From assembly GCF_008831285.2 (NCBI RefSeq), contig NC_045144.1, positions 6,160,575-6,224,574 of the forward strand: a DNA stretch of 64,000 nucleotides, written 5' to 3'. Within the stretch, counting starts at the first letter, position 1. Each line of letters begins with the position of its first letter. A program made the position numbers and the translations under genes. Shown piece after piece: positions 48,653 to 60,948 of this stretch. Below the pieces are notes generated by a model that saw only the letters and a list, made by a program, of their open reading frames with translations, ran no database searches and was not told the DNA's origin. The DNA comes from Nymphaea colorata. Lineage: Eukaryota > Streptophyta > Magnoliopsida > Nymphaeales > Nymphaeaceae.

Positions 48653-51600
48653 GATGTTGGAACTCAATATGTCTCAGTTTATTATTTTTCCACGAAAGTC
48701 CCCCCAGAAAGCATTTATCGAACAAGCAATTGGTGAAATGGAACCTATGGCAATACCCGAGTCAGAATTACCAGAATTCACTCAGATTCAGAAACAAGAA
48801 CATCCCTCATCTTTGGTGAATGATCCAATTGAAGAAATTAATATTGAAACTAGTGAAAATCCTAAAATTCTTCAAATTGGCACCAGTTTGTCAGTGGATG
48901 AGAAGAAAAGATTGGTGAACTTTTTTATAAGTAACCAAGAAGCTTTTGCTTGGACTTATGAAGTTATGTCAGGCTTAGACCCCCAATTGGTCGAACATCG
49001 TTTGCCCTTAAATCCTAATTGCAAGCCGATTAAGCAAAAATTGCGCAAGCTTGACCCTCGACTAGAAGGCCCTGTAAAAGAAGGACTAGAGGACTTGCTA
49101 AAGGCAAAATTCATTCGTGCCATTGATTACCCCGAATGGTTGGCGAACATCGTGGTGGTCCCCAAGAAAAATGGCAAAGTTAGGTTGTGCATTGACTTTC
49201 GAGACTTGAACAAAGCCACACCGAAGGATGATTATCCTCTTCCAAACATTGATCTGTTGGTAGACTGTACTGCAAGCCATGCAATGTTTTCTTTCATGGA
49301 TGGATATTCGGTATATAATCAAATCAAATTAGCAGTCAAAGATCAACCTAAGACCGCTTTTACTACACCCTGGGGCACTTTTTGTTACATGGTAATGCCA
49401 TTTGGGTTGAAGAATGCTGGAGCAACCTATCAAAGAGCCATGGCCACCATCTTCCATGACCAGATGCATAAAATCATGGATGCATATATTGATGACATAT
49501 TGATCAAATCCAAGACAAGAAAAGATCACATTGAAACTCTTGCCCAAGTATTCGATAGGCTTTTACAGTACAAGCTTCGCCTGAATCCTCAAAAATGTGT
49601 GTTTGGAGTTGAGTCAGGAAAACTGTTGGGTTTCATGGTCATTAAGAAGGGAATTGAAATAGATCTTACAAAAGCTAAGGCAATAATCGATATGCCACCA
49701 CCTACCAATATCAAGGAGTTACGAAGCTAGCAAGGACGAATCCAATCCATCAGATGATTCATTTCCAATCTGGCCATGAGATGCGAGCCATTCAACCAGC
49801 TACTGAGGAAAGGTGTCAAGTTTGAATGGGGTTTTGAATGCCAACAGCCATTCGAAAGAATCAAGAAATACATTCTAAATCCACCAATTCTAAAACCACC
49901 AACGTTGGGCAGACCATTGTTGCTTTACATCACAGTGAATGAGTCAGCATGTAGTGGCTTTTTGGCACAATATGAGGAAGGAAGTCGCATCGAACATGCA
50001 ATCTATTACATTAGCAAGACTTTTGTTCAGTACGAAAAGAAGTACTCTCCAATAGAGAAAACTTGTCTGGCATTGGTTTGGATGTGTCAGAAGTTGAGAC
50101 ATTATTTATTAGCTTGTGAGGTCAAGATACTCTCCAAACTAAATCCTCTCAAGTACATCTTGGAACAACCATTCCTTAATGGGCGTATCGCCAAATGGCA
50201 AGTTCTGTTGATGCAATATGATCTTGAATATGTGTCTCAAAAGTCAATCAAAGGACAAGCAATTGCGGATCAGTTAGCAGACTTCCCTCAGTACGAAGAA
50301 ATCAGAACAAATGATGAGTTTTCATATGAACATGTACTAAGATTGGAAACGGTTTCGACATGGAAGATGTACTTTGATAGGTCTAGAAATGTGATGGGAG
50401 CAGGCATAGGCATCTTACTTATCACTCCAGAAAGCGAAATGATCCCGTACTCTTTGAAACTTGATTTTCCATGTGCCCATAACATGGCTGAAATTGAAGC
50501 CCTCATACAAGGACTTCTTTCTTTATTGAGTTTTCAAGTGAAAAGAGTGCATGCCTTCGGCGACTCTCAACTTATTATAAACCAAGTGAATGGAGACTGG
50601 CAAGTCAAAGATGAAAAGTTGGTGCCATATCAAGAAATTGCTACCTCCTTAATCTGTCAATTCGAAGAAGTACAATTGGCTCACGTAAAGAGAGAAGGTA
50701 ACCCTATTGCGGATGGCCTCGCGAGCTTAGGATTGACCATCACTTTTCGAACCAATGAAGCAATCCGTTCTTTTGAGATTGGAAGATTAGAACACCCTGC
50801 TTTTGAAACGATGGCGCATGTTCATCATATCCAAGGGGGGAATACGCCTTGGTACCATGACATCAAAAGGTAAATTGAAAGCGGAGAATTCTCAACTAAA
50901 ATGCCTAAAAATGAACAAAAAGCAATACAACGTATGTCAGCGAGGTACTTTATCCTAGCAGGGGTATTATACAGACGTGGATTTAGTATTGAATACTCTC
51001 AGTGTCTTGATGAAGATGAGGCAAAGAAAGTAATCGAAGAATCACATCGAGGAGATTGTGGAGGCCATGTTGGTTACCAAACCCTCACCAAACAAATAAT
51101 TCGAGCAGGGTATTATTGGCCTACCATGCAAAAAGATTGTCACCAATTTGTCAAAAGATGCAAAGAATGCCAACTGCATGCTCCAGTAATTCATGCCCCA
51201 GCCTCGCATTCTGTGACATCTCCTTGGCCATTTTCAATGAGGGCCTTTGACGTAGTCGGACCGATATCCCCTGCAGCTTCTAACGGCCATAAGTATTTTT
51301 TTGCTGCAACAGATTATTTTACCAAGTGGGTAGAAATCGTCACACTCAGAACAGTGGAAGGACGTCATGTAGTGTCATTCATTCATAAAAATCTTCTTTG
51401 CAGATTTGGAGTCCCTCATGATATAGTATCAGACAACGGAACTCATTTCAAGAATGAAAAGATGAGGCAATTGTGCAGCAAGTATCACATCGCGCACCTT
51501 TTTTCAGCTCCTTATTACCCCCAAGGCAATGGACAAGCAGAGGCTACCAACAAGATCCTGATCCGCATCTTGGAACGGACAGTAGAAACCGGAAGAGATT

Positions 51601-51920
51601 GGCATGAAAAGATGCACAACGCCCTATGGGCATATCGCATCACTATGAGAACTCCAACAAATGCCACTCCAGCAGAGCTAGTCTATGGAACAGAAGTGGT
51701 TCTACCATTACATGTGTTGAAACCTGCTTTGAAGTTCGCTTCTCTCATAGAGCTCCCTCTTACTCAATATCAATAGAAAATGCTAATGTAACTCGATTTG
51801 CTAGATGAAAAGAGGCTAAAAGCAGCTGAACATGCTGAAGCTTATCGCCAAAGGGTAGCCAGACAATTTGCCAAGTCAGTTATCGAGAGACAGTTCAAAG
51901 TGAATGATTCGGTCTAGTTT
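48609..51920 (+). pseudogene. Gypsy pol: RT, RNase H, second RNase H, integrase
   Basis: One frame with stops at 49728 (TAG), 49755 (TGA), 50871 (TAA), 51774 (TAG) and later. RT: CIDFRDLNKATPKDDYPLP, then AYIDDILIKS near 49485. First RNase H from about 49950. The second, archaeal-type RNase H (50340-50740) has GIGILLITPE, AEIEALIQGL, GDSQLIINQV and the final VKREGNPIADGLA. Integrase 50901-51776 has the HHCC zinc part (CKECQLHAP), a core with FDVVGP, VSDNGTHFKN, and ALWAYRITMRTP. The dual RNase H places it in the Tat lineage. No frameshift is visible. Confidence 0.92.
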
Positions 51921-52059
51921 TCTTGTATTCATTTTCCAATCCATGTCAAACATTTGTTTTTCCACATCGACTATTCAATCTAAATTCTTCTCAGCCGTAA
52001 AACATGACAATTACACTGGGACATTTTTATTTTTATTTTTATTTTATTATTATCGCTCA

Positions 52060-52275
52060 GGGCTTGAGAGAAACCCGTGAAAGTAAAGGGTTAAACGTGC
52101 AATATGAGGGCAACCCATGCAGGTAAGGGGTTAAACCTGCAATGTTAGCCAAAGCAACCCATGCAGGCAAAGGGGCTGAATTTGAAATCGGCAAACCCAT
52201 GCAGGTAAGGGGTTAAACCTGCAATTTAAGCTCAAACAACCCATTCAGGTAAGGGGTAAAGCCTGAAACATCTCT
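52060..52275 (+). repeat. 3'-UTR tandem repeats of the plus gypsy element
   Basis: Four to five imperfect units with AACCCATGCAGGTAAGGGG and TTAAACCTGCAAT. The inverted counterpart is in the minus element at 40180-40480, so the repeat is a stable part of the family. Tandem repeats in this position are known from Ogre-type elements. Confidence 0.85.
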
Positions 52276-52344
52276 ATGAAAATGTCTTGTTTAAAAAATT
52301 TGTGGCGTTTATCTTTGTCACTAAGCACAGCTAACACCGGCTTA

Positions 52345-52362
52345 TTAACAAAGAGGGGCATC
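52345..52362 (+). promoter_or_regulatory. Polypurine tract of the plus gypsy element
   Basis: AACAAAGAGGGGCATC lies directly before the LTR start TGTAATCACCCC. Confidence 0.65.
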
Positions 52363-52554
52363 TGTAATCACCCCAAATTTTTCTAAAGGACTATGATGTT
52401 TTATCCAAGTGTGAAATTCAAATTTAGGCACAAGATTTTCAAAATACAACTTTCAGATCCAAATTAAATCCAAAATACTACTCTTAGTTCTAAATTAAAT
52501 CCAAAATACTACTTTTAGATCCAAAACTCAAGTTCAGATCCAAATCAATCATTT

Positions 52555-52975
52555 AAGACTAATTTGCCCTTCCTTCTGACCAAAAACCTCCTTTTAGAGG
52601 GTGATTTTAGTCTTTTTGGGTAAACATGACCAATTTACCCCTCCTTTTGACAAAAAACATCATTTTAGAGGGTGATTTTAGTCTTTTTGGGCAAACAAGA
52701 TCGATTTGCCCATCCTTTTGACCAAAAACGTCCTTTTAGAGGGTGATTTTAGTCTTTTTTAAACAAGACCGATTTGCCCCTCCTTTTGACAAAAAAAATC
52801 TTCTTTTAGAGGGTGATTTTAGTCTTTTTGGTAAACAAGACCCATTTGCCGCTCCTTTTGACCAAAAAAACATCCTTTTAGAGGGTAATTTTAGTCTTTT
52901 TTGGTGGACAAGACCAATTTGCCCCTCCTTTTGACCAAAAAATCTCCTTTTGGAGGGTGATTTTAGTCTTTTGAG
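52555..52975 (+). repeat. Minisatellite in the gypsy LTR U3 (about 72 bp x 6)
   Basis: Six head-to-tail copies share TTTTAGAGGGTGATTTTAGT and CCTCCTTTTGACC, just upstream of the TATA box. This is the site of enhancers in many LTRs, though no function is shown here. Confidence 0.92.
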
Positions 52976-53068
52976 GTCAAAAAATTCAAATTTTGGGTTT
53001 GAGCTCCAAAATCCTCTATAAATACCCCCCATATCCTCCCTCTTGGGCAAGATTGGTCCTTGGGAGAA

Positions 53069-55100
53069 ACTCCAGTGTATTCTCACTTGAAGACTTAGAG
53101 TATTTCTTGAGCTCTCTCTCTCTCCCGCTTCCTCTTTCCATTTCCTTCTCCAACTTAGAGCAAGCTACAACACTCTTGGAGCTTCATTCAAAAGGGGATC
53201 TTCTAGTGAAGGTGTTCATCTTCGCTAGGTCATTTCCCATTAGAGGTATGTAATCTTCATCCCTCTCATTTCTCTCTTCTTTCTTTTCATTAATATTCTT
53301 ATTATTATGTTATTTCTTTTTCTTAAACATAGTCTTGTTGTTGTTTTCATTTTCTCTTCTTATCTTCATTTCCCCATGGCCAAAGGAGATAGCACTCAAC
53401 CTCTTTTTAGAGACAAGAGGTTATGCTCAAGTGCACCGGGAGCATGAGAAGATGAAATGATATTTTATTTTATGTTTAAATCATGCTCTTTCAAGTATTC
53501 TTGTTGTTCTTATTCTTTCTCTTTATTAATATCTTCTTGCTCTTTTTTTTTCTCTTCAATATATTCTTCTTGTTGTTGTTCTTTTCCTTAATGAATATAT
53601 TTTTGTTGTTATTGTTATTTCATTTTTTCAATATAGTTTTGTCCTTGTTATTTTATTTTTTCCTCCTCTCCCCATGACCAAAGGAGATAGCCCTCAATCT
53701 CTTTTTAGAGACAAGAGGCTATGCTCAAGTGCATTGGGAGCATGAAAAGATGAGAGAATATTTCATTTCATCATTGAATCATGCTTTCTCTTTTATTAAA
53801 TATAACATTGTTTCTCTTTCTACATTTTCTCCTCATCTTCATCTCCCCACGGCTAAAGAAGGTAGCTCTCAATCTCTTTTTAGAGATAAGAGGCTATACT
53901 AAAAGTGCACCGGGAGCATGGAAAGAACCGGGAGCATGGAAAGATGAGATGATCTTTCATTTTAATCATGTTCTTTCTTTTCATGAATACATTCTTATTG
54001 CTCTTTTGTTTCCTCTTATTTTCCTCTCTTCCTCATTTCTCCATGGCTAAAAGAGATAGCTCTCACACTCTATTTTAAAGTCAAGAGAAACTCCAGTGTA
54101 TTCTCACTTGAAGACTTAGAGTTTTTCTTGAGCTCTCTCTCTCTCCCTCTTCCTCTTTGCATTTCCTTCTCCAACTTAGAGCAAGCTACAACACTCTTGG
54201 AGCTTCATTCAAAAGGGGATCTTCAAGTGAAAGTGTTCATCTTCGTTAGGTCATTTCCCATTAGAGGTATGTAATCTTCATCCCTCTCATTTCTCTCTTC
54301 TTTCTTTTCATTAATATTCTTATTATTATGCTATTTCTTTTTCTTAAACATAGTCTTGTTATTGTTTTCATTTTCTCTTCTTATCTTCATCTCCCTATGG
54401 CCAAAGAGATAGCACTCAACCTCCTTTTAGAAACAAGAGGCTATGCTCAAGTGCACCGGGAGTATGAGAAGTTGAGATGATATTTTATTTTATGATTAAA
54501 TCATGCTCTTTCAAGTATTCTTGTTGTTCTTGTTCTTTCTCTTTATTAATATCTTCTTGCTCTTTTTTTCTCTTCAATATATTCTTCTTGTTGTTGTTCT
54601 TTTCCTTAATGAATATATTTTTGTTGTTATTGTTATTTCATTTTTTCAATATAGTCTTTTTCTTGTTATTTTCTTTCTTCCTCCTCTCCCCATGACCAAA
54701 GGAGATAGCCCTGAATCTCTTTTTAGAGACAAGAGGCTATGTTCAAGGGCATTGGGAGCATGAAAAGAGGAGAGGATATTTCATTTCATGATTGAAGCAT
54801 GCTTTCTCTTTTATTAAATATAACATTGTTTCTCTTTCTACATTTTCTCATCATCTTCATCTCCCCACGGCTAAAGAAGGTAGTTCTCAATCTCTTTTTA
54901 GAGACAAGAGGCTATACTCAAAGTGCACCGGGAGCATGGAAAGATGAGATGATCTTTCATTTTAATCATGTTCTTTCTTTTCATTAATACATTCTTATTG
55001 TTCTTTTGTTTCCTCTTATTTTCCTCTCTTTCTCATTTCTCCATGGCCAAAAGAGATAGCTCTCAATCTCTATTTTAGAGTCAAGAGGCTATACTCAAGT
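53069..55100 (+). repeat. 1.02-kb tandem duplication with nested sub-repeats in the gypsy LTR
   Basis: 53069-54087 and 54088-55100 both begin GAGAAACTCCAGTGTATTC and run colinear for about 1 kb. Inside each there are three or four sub-repeats around a conserved core such as CTCTTTTTAGAGACAAGAGG followed by GCACCGGGAGCATG (for example 53376, 53675, 53848, 54392, 54690, 54867, 55040). CTTTTTAGAGACAAGAG can form a short hairpin. Confidence 0.9.
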
Positions 55101-56810
55101 GCACCGAGAATATGAGAAAATGAGGTGGTATATCAATTCATAGTTACATCATGTCTTCCCTCCTAATTGAACTTTGTTTTTTTCCATCATCATCTTTCTT
55201 TCTTTCATTCATTGAATGTTATCTATATATTATGCATGCATAGTTGCTTGGTTCTTTACTTACATGTGAATGTATGGCGGGAATGAGAGTGTGGTTTGGG
55301 GACTCTTTATTTTCATATTAATTTTTGAGGTTGGGACTTGTCCAACCCGGGATAAACCCTCACGAAAATGTACATGTTAATATGCATTTCCATGTCATTT
55401 TGCGCTAGTTTCCTTCTTAATAATCACATTAGGAACCTTAACAAGTGCCTCGTTATGTTGCTTATTTTCTTTCATACTCAACGGTGGAAGAAATATATCC
55501 CTTACAACAAATTAAATAATAATATTATATGCTTATATAAATCATATTTTTCAAAACATTTTCAAAAAGAACCTTCTAACATGGCCTTAGGGTCTTAGCT
55601 TACTCTTGCATGAGTCCAAGCTCCCCTCCGACCCACATTAAACTTGAAGTTGGTAATTTTAAGTTATTCCTTGATTTTTCTAATCTTGTGAAGCTATGGA
55701 TGTATACACATGTTATATACATTTTTGCAAACATGATGACCCCCCATCTTTCTCTCTCTATGCTTTCACTTTCCATTTTATAAATTTTCATATGTGCATG
55801 AATACGTATGTACATGTGCTTCATTTCCTCTCTTTCAAATATTTATTCCTCTTTTCAAGACAAATATCTTCTCTTATAAAATTTCTCATACCCATATATG
55901 CGTATGATATTTTTCTTTTCCTCTAAAATCTCTCTTTCTCTTCGAATCAATACATCTTTTTCTCTTAAGCTATCATATATGTGTATATGTGATGGTATGT
56001 ATACATGTTTGCATGTCTTTCTCTATATCTCTGTCTTTCATTTCATAAGAGTGTTTTATCTCTTGTATTCTTTTTAACATTCTCCTCTCGCGAACTTTCT
56101 ATTTACCAACTTCAATAAGACCACAAACCAAGTAATGACCCCATATTGGAATCATGTTTGATGGTCTACAATCTCTATCCCTTTTCAAAAACTTTTCCTT
56201 ATTATATACAATAATTATAACAACGAAATCTTAGATGTATGTTGTGATAGGAATGACTTTAGATGAATGTTATGGTACGAATGTTTTACATTTTTTTAAT
56301 CATATAGGGTAAATGCATCCATGCATTCTCATCCTCTTTATTTCACTTATGATCACAAGCACCTCTCCAAAAAAACTTAAGCCAGAAGGGATGGAGCTCT
56401 AGCTAGGTGGTAACCGAATTAGAGCAAAATCTCAAACCTACTTAAAGTCTTAAGAGAACACTAAAGTGATTTCAAAATGATTTCACAAGTTTTTCAAATG
56501 ATATTTACTAGTTCCACTTTTTCCTCAAAACATTTCACATTTTCAAGCAATTTTTCAAGAACCTTTTCAAAAGTTTGAAACTTCAAACTTTCAATATTTT
56601 ATACACCGCATATAAAATCAAAAAGATATTTAAGTTAAATCGAAATGCATCAATGATAAACATAGTCCTTGGGTTGATTACCCCCGGTAAAGGCACCGGG
56701 AACGGTCAATCCTCGTACCGACGGGCGAGTCCCTTTCTTTTCTCTTTCAAAACAAAACCTCATTTTTCTGGAGCACTCCAAAACCAATGAAAATTTTGGG
56801 ATGCAAACAG

Positions 56811-58935
56811 AATGGAAAAGATGAAAGACTTTAATATGAGAGGAATAGTGATAGAGAGAAAGAAGAAGATTTTGAAAATCACAAAACAGGATTTGAAAGC
56901 GAGAGAGATACGTATTCATATACATATTTATATATGCATATATATATATGTATATGTGTACATATGGATGCGTATATCAAAGCTTTGTGAAAAGGAGGTT
57001 TAACTCAAACGGAGAGGGAAAAAAGATTTTAGAAGAGAGAGATTTTTAAATGGAATACACGTATATGTATTCATATATACATATGCGAGAATTTGTCAAA
57101 GAATGTGTTAAATAACAAAAAGAGAAGGACCAAGAGAGATAGTCATGTGCATGTATATGTATATAATTTGTATATGTATATGTGTTCATCAAAGTTAAAA
57201 TAAAGAAATGACTTGAAAATATCCAACTTCAATTTTTATGGAGGCGAGAGAGGAACTTGGTCTCATACAAGAGCCTAAGTCTCCAATGCCTCATTATAGG
57301 GGTTCTTACTCAAAAATCTTTTGAAAAATAAGATTTTAAATATTTTTGTATGTAAACATGAAAAGCATTATTAGTTTGTTGGCTATAAGATTCTTCCATC
57401 GTTGGATATGGAAGAAAATCAAACCTACATGAAATGAAGAGCAACATAAGAAAGCACTCATTGGGGTTCCTAATTAGGTAATTAACAAAGAAACTAAGCG
57501 TGAAAATGACATGAAGAATGCATATTAACATATACAAATTCATGAATGACTTTTTATGGTTGAACAAGTCCCAACCTAAAAAATCAATACAAGAATGAAG
57601 AAACTCCAATCCAAACACTCATTCTCGTCATACATTTGCTCACAAACATAAATGACACATGAAGCAATGTAACAAGCATATTCTTGAAAATAAATGAGGA
57701 AACATAGTTTATTTGGCCTTCCTCATACTCCCAGTGTACTTAAGATGTAGTTCTCGATTTTGGATAGGAAATCATTTGAACTTTCTTGCATGACAATGGA
57801 GAGGTTGCAAGAGGAAACAAAAAATGAAAATGGAATAAGGATTACATATCTCTAGTATCTTCTTATGATCTCTTGAAGAATTGAAACTTGGAGAAGTTTG
57901 CTTCCAAAGTTGGAGAAGAAGAAAAAAATGAGAAGACATAGCGAAGGGAAAATCAAAAATTTTAAGTAATGATTAGAGGTTCCTCCATGGTTGGCTCATG
58001 CCTAAAAGGGAAAATTGTGAAGGTACTCACAGGGAGTTTTGGAGCCAAAATTCAAAATTTGAATCTTTCTTAATTTAACAAGATTTTCATGTGAATTTCA
58101 AATCATTTTCAATTTTTTTCAATTTTTTTTTAAATAGGTTTTGACTAAGTGGGATTGGCCATTAGCCCTACAAACACCCATTTGAGGTGTGGGCATGGCT
58201 AATGCCCACCCAAGAAGGCCAAGGGTTGGTTTTTTGCCAGGAATAGGACCTGCACCGTGTGCATGCCCTGTCCCAGCACGCTAGGCTCAACAGCGCCTGG
58301 CGCGTCAGTGCACGGTCGAAACGCATCGCTCGAATGCTCTCACGTCATGCAATCGCTCACGTCGAGCGCTCGCGATAGCGCTCAACTCGAGCGCGCGTGC
58401 GACAGCGCTCGCGCGTGGGTGCGCAATGGATTTCTTTTTTTTTTAAATGAAATAAAATAAAATAAAACAAATAAGAGGTTGTTTAGCATAACACACTTTT
58501 TTTTAATAAAAATGCATTGTTTTACAAATAGGTGGGCCGACTCTGTTTTGAATGACTCCAAGCTCGTTCTAAATCTGGATTGGGTTCAATTGATCACCGA
58601 CGCCGAGTAGTGAGCTCAAAAACACATCTTGGCACGAGAATAAAATGTAAAGCAATGGGAAGGTTTGTGCATGTGCTCGCATGCTCAAAGCATTAAATTT
58701 TGTCGTTTTGATCTCAGCCTTGGAATTTGAGTTTGAATTTCTCGATTTGGATCTAAACTTGAGTTTTGGATCTAATTTGGATCCGAGAATTGGATTTTAG
58801 ATTTCAATTTCTTGTCAAAAGTTGGGTTTTGAATTGGAATTTTGTGTTTTGGGTTTGAACATGGGTTTAAAGATTCATTTAAATCCAAATAAAATAAAAT
58901 ACATTTTTTTTTGGAAAAAATTGAGGTGATAACCA
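56811..58935 (-). repeat. Start part of the minus element's split 5' LTR
   Basis: On the minus strand it begins TGGTTATCACCTC at 58935 and runs to 56811, where the plus element's LTR ends. Blocks are the reverse complement of the plus LTR (for example 57500-57620 against 55270-55400, and 57720-58060 against 52980-53250). It has a CpG-rich block (58250-58430) instead of the U3 minisatellite. With 43098-43374 it forms one LTR of about 2.4 kb. Confidence 0.78.
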
Positions 58936-59299
58936 AGACATATCACATTTCTATCACCACATCTATTGTTAGACCAAGAGAATTTAAAGTGTTCATCTAA
59001 TCGCTCCGTCTAATTGGACGAAGCAATGAAATTCAGACCAAATTTCTGTATAGCATTTAATATGAAATTGAATTCGCCTAGCCGAATTACCACCAAATGG
59101 AGATCCCAAAACGATACTTATGAATTTTAAAATTCAGGAGACAAGTAGAGTCTGATGACATTGAAATATTGCATAGTACTCCTAGATTAGAACAAACAAT
59201 TAATTCAATACCCCATGAGGGAGACTGTGAGACATGAGAGTAACTTATGCTTCATCCCACATCATCAAAATCCCAGCCTATTGCCCATCAAATCCCACA
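58936..59299. other. Spacer between gypsy element and LINE B
   Basis: AT-rich, with no gene or repeat recognised. It is the outer flank of the minus gypsy 5' LTR. Confidence 0.4.
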
Positions 59300-60603
59300 T
59301 TGGACAAAGTAGGTTAGTAAGGAAGTTTAAGTTGAAATTTGTTCATATCTTCTATGGACAGTTTGGGATCAACAAGGATTGTGACTGTCGGTTTCAGTGT
59401 GGAGAGCAGCATCGTGAGATCCCGCTGCAATACTGGGCTCGCCACTCCCAGTATGTTCCAGCTAACTATCTTCATGGTCCACCAGGGCCATGTCAAGGTC
59501 AACACTATTCTATGTCCCTAGCAAAGGATCCGGAGACAGCGAATACACTTCCTCCTCCATGGAGAAAGCCACTACGACATCGGAATCTACGGTAGTGGGC
59601 ATTATTTCACTGGCTTTTTTGCGACAGACCTTGCCCCTTGAATTCCTTTGATTATTCTTGTTCAAAGGAAGCTCAAGTAGGTCGTCTAGTTCTGAAGGCT
59701 CAGAAGCCTTTCTCTTGAATTGACTCACTACTTTACAATTAAGGCCTCTTTTAATGCTTTTGCAACTTGACTTGCTTTTTTGGCCTCTGCCATGATCGCG
59801 GCCGTTAATAACATTATCCTTTTCTACTTCCATTTGACCCTGCTCATCAAAGACTAGGAGGCATGGGCATGTGTCATCGACCTCTACTAGATACTGTTTG
59901 TTGCGAAAGGTGGTACCTATGACCCGGCCTATTTGCATGCTATCTCTCTTGACGTTTTCTTCCTTATGACCCACCTCACAATCGTGTAAGGTTTCCTTGG
60001 TAGAATGTCTAACAATGGAGAAAACCAGGGCATGCAAGGGAGTAGCTTCTCCCTCCTGGTCATTGCCTGCCGAAGGGGGCAAATGATCTTCACCTCCCAA
60101 GGCTTCAAATCTGTTCGCCTGAGTAGCTCGAGTCCCCTTGGCTACTTGCTTTCTCATGTTGAACTTAATTGTGCATACCTTAGACCAGCCATCCAACGAG
60201 ACGGTGCTTGCTTCCCTGTTTGGTGTGCTAAGATTGCAATTAGCCGTGAAATGAGTTGTTGAACCACAAGAAGCACTAAATTTAACCTTCGATTCATATT
60301 CGATCTCCTAAGCAATGGCATTTTCATCTTCTGTTCTCATTTTAAATTCTAAGATGGCCTAGTAGCCGATGGGAACTTCTATTTGGATTCTTGACAAATC
60401 TCCTCAAACACCTTATCCCTCCACATCTCCACAGAGAAGTCTGGCAGTCTGATCCAAATGCTGACTTTGATGATGGCTTCTACCTTCATGGGTTGCCTAG
60501 GCCTCCAACGATTTGCTAAGGGCAATCTAGCTCCCACCCTCCAAGCTCCTGGGGTTAGGATGGCGTTGATTTTCTCAAACCTCTTGCATAAGGACATTAT
60601 CAC
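59300..60603 (-). mobile_element. LINE remnant B: ORF1 and start of the endonuclease
   Basis: 60603-60379 gives a DUF4283-like ORF1 start (RWRPRQPMKVEAIIKVSIW). 60300-60200 carries a knuckle-like CGSTTHFTANC. 60196-59510 is an open 228-codon tail (ANRFEALGGEDH, Lys-rich). ORF2 starts at about 59475 with MKIVSWNILGV and KPTVTILVDPK, the N-terminus of the LINE endonuclease, and breaks off near 59314. It complements remnant A, which has only RT and later parts, but they need not be one element. Confidence 0.82.
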
Positions 60604-60948
60604 TCAGTATTTTGAAGTTGATTAATAGCACCTGTGTTTGAGGGTTTCCGCCTAGTTATGTGACCGGACAGAAATGCTGATCTTTATTGGACATGCTCTG
60701 AGTTTAAAATGATAGCAAAATGGAGGTGGGAGTGCACACACACATAACATATATACAGAAAAGGGTTTCCCCTATAGTCCCGATATCTCCGGCCTCTTAG
60801 CCAAATTGATGGCCGGAGATTTCAGCTTGGATAGAAAGAGGGTAGCACAGCCTTGCCAAACGTAGACCCATAAGCTGGAAGCCCAGACTTTGCATTATTC
60901 GTGTCCAAACATCTTGTTTACAGCTCAAAACCAGACCATGTCTGTGAG

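Larger units (their letters stand above)
43377..56809 (+). mobile_element. Autonomous-type Tat/Ogre-like Ty3/gypsy element (nested, inactive)
   Basis: Components in order: 5' LTR remnant (43377-43499), primer site (43502-43519), ORF1 with plant mobile domain, gag-protease, RT, RNase H, second RNase H, integrase, 3'-UTR repeats, polypurine tract, and 3' LTR (52363-56809). Dual RNase H, an extra ORF before gag and long LTRs are features of the Tat lineage (Ogre and relatives). It lies inside the 5' LTR of a related minus-strand element. Stops in every coding block make it inactive. Confidence 0.88.
52363..56809 (+). repeat. 3' LTR of the plus gypsy element (about 4.45 kb)
   Basis: Starts TGTAATCACCCC and ends ATGCAAACA. 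It contains a six-copy minisatellite (52555-52975), CTATAAATA near 53016-53024 as the likely promoter, a 1.02-kb tandem duplication (53069-54087 and 54088-55100) and further unique U5 sequence. The end matches the 5' LTR remnant next to the primer site. Confidence 0.8.

Noticed and set aside
53483-54695. Repeated Phe/Leu-rich frames as membrane proteins
   Set aside because: They arise from T-rich sub-repeats of the gypsy LTR and are interrupted irregularly.
52060-55100. CRISPR-like or prokaryotic repeat array
   Set aside because: Units are contiguous and degenerate without unique spacers, and they lie in the 3' UTR and LTR of a plant retroelement.
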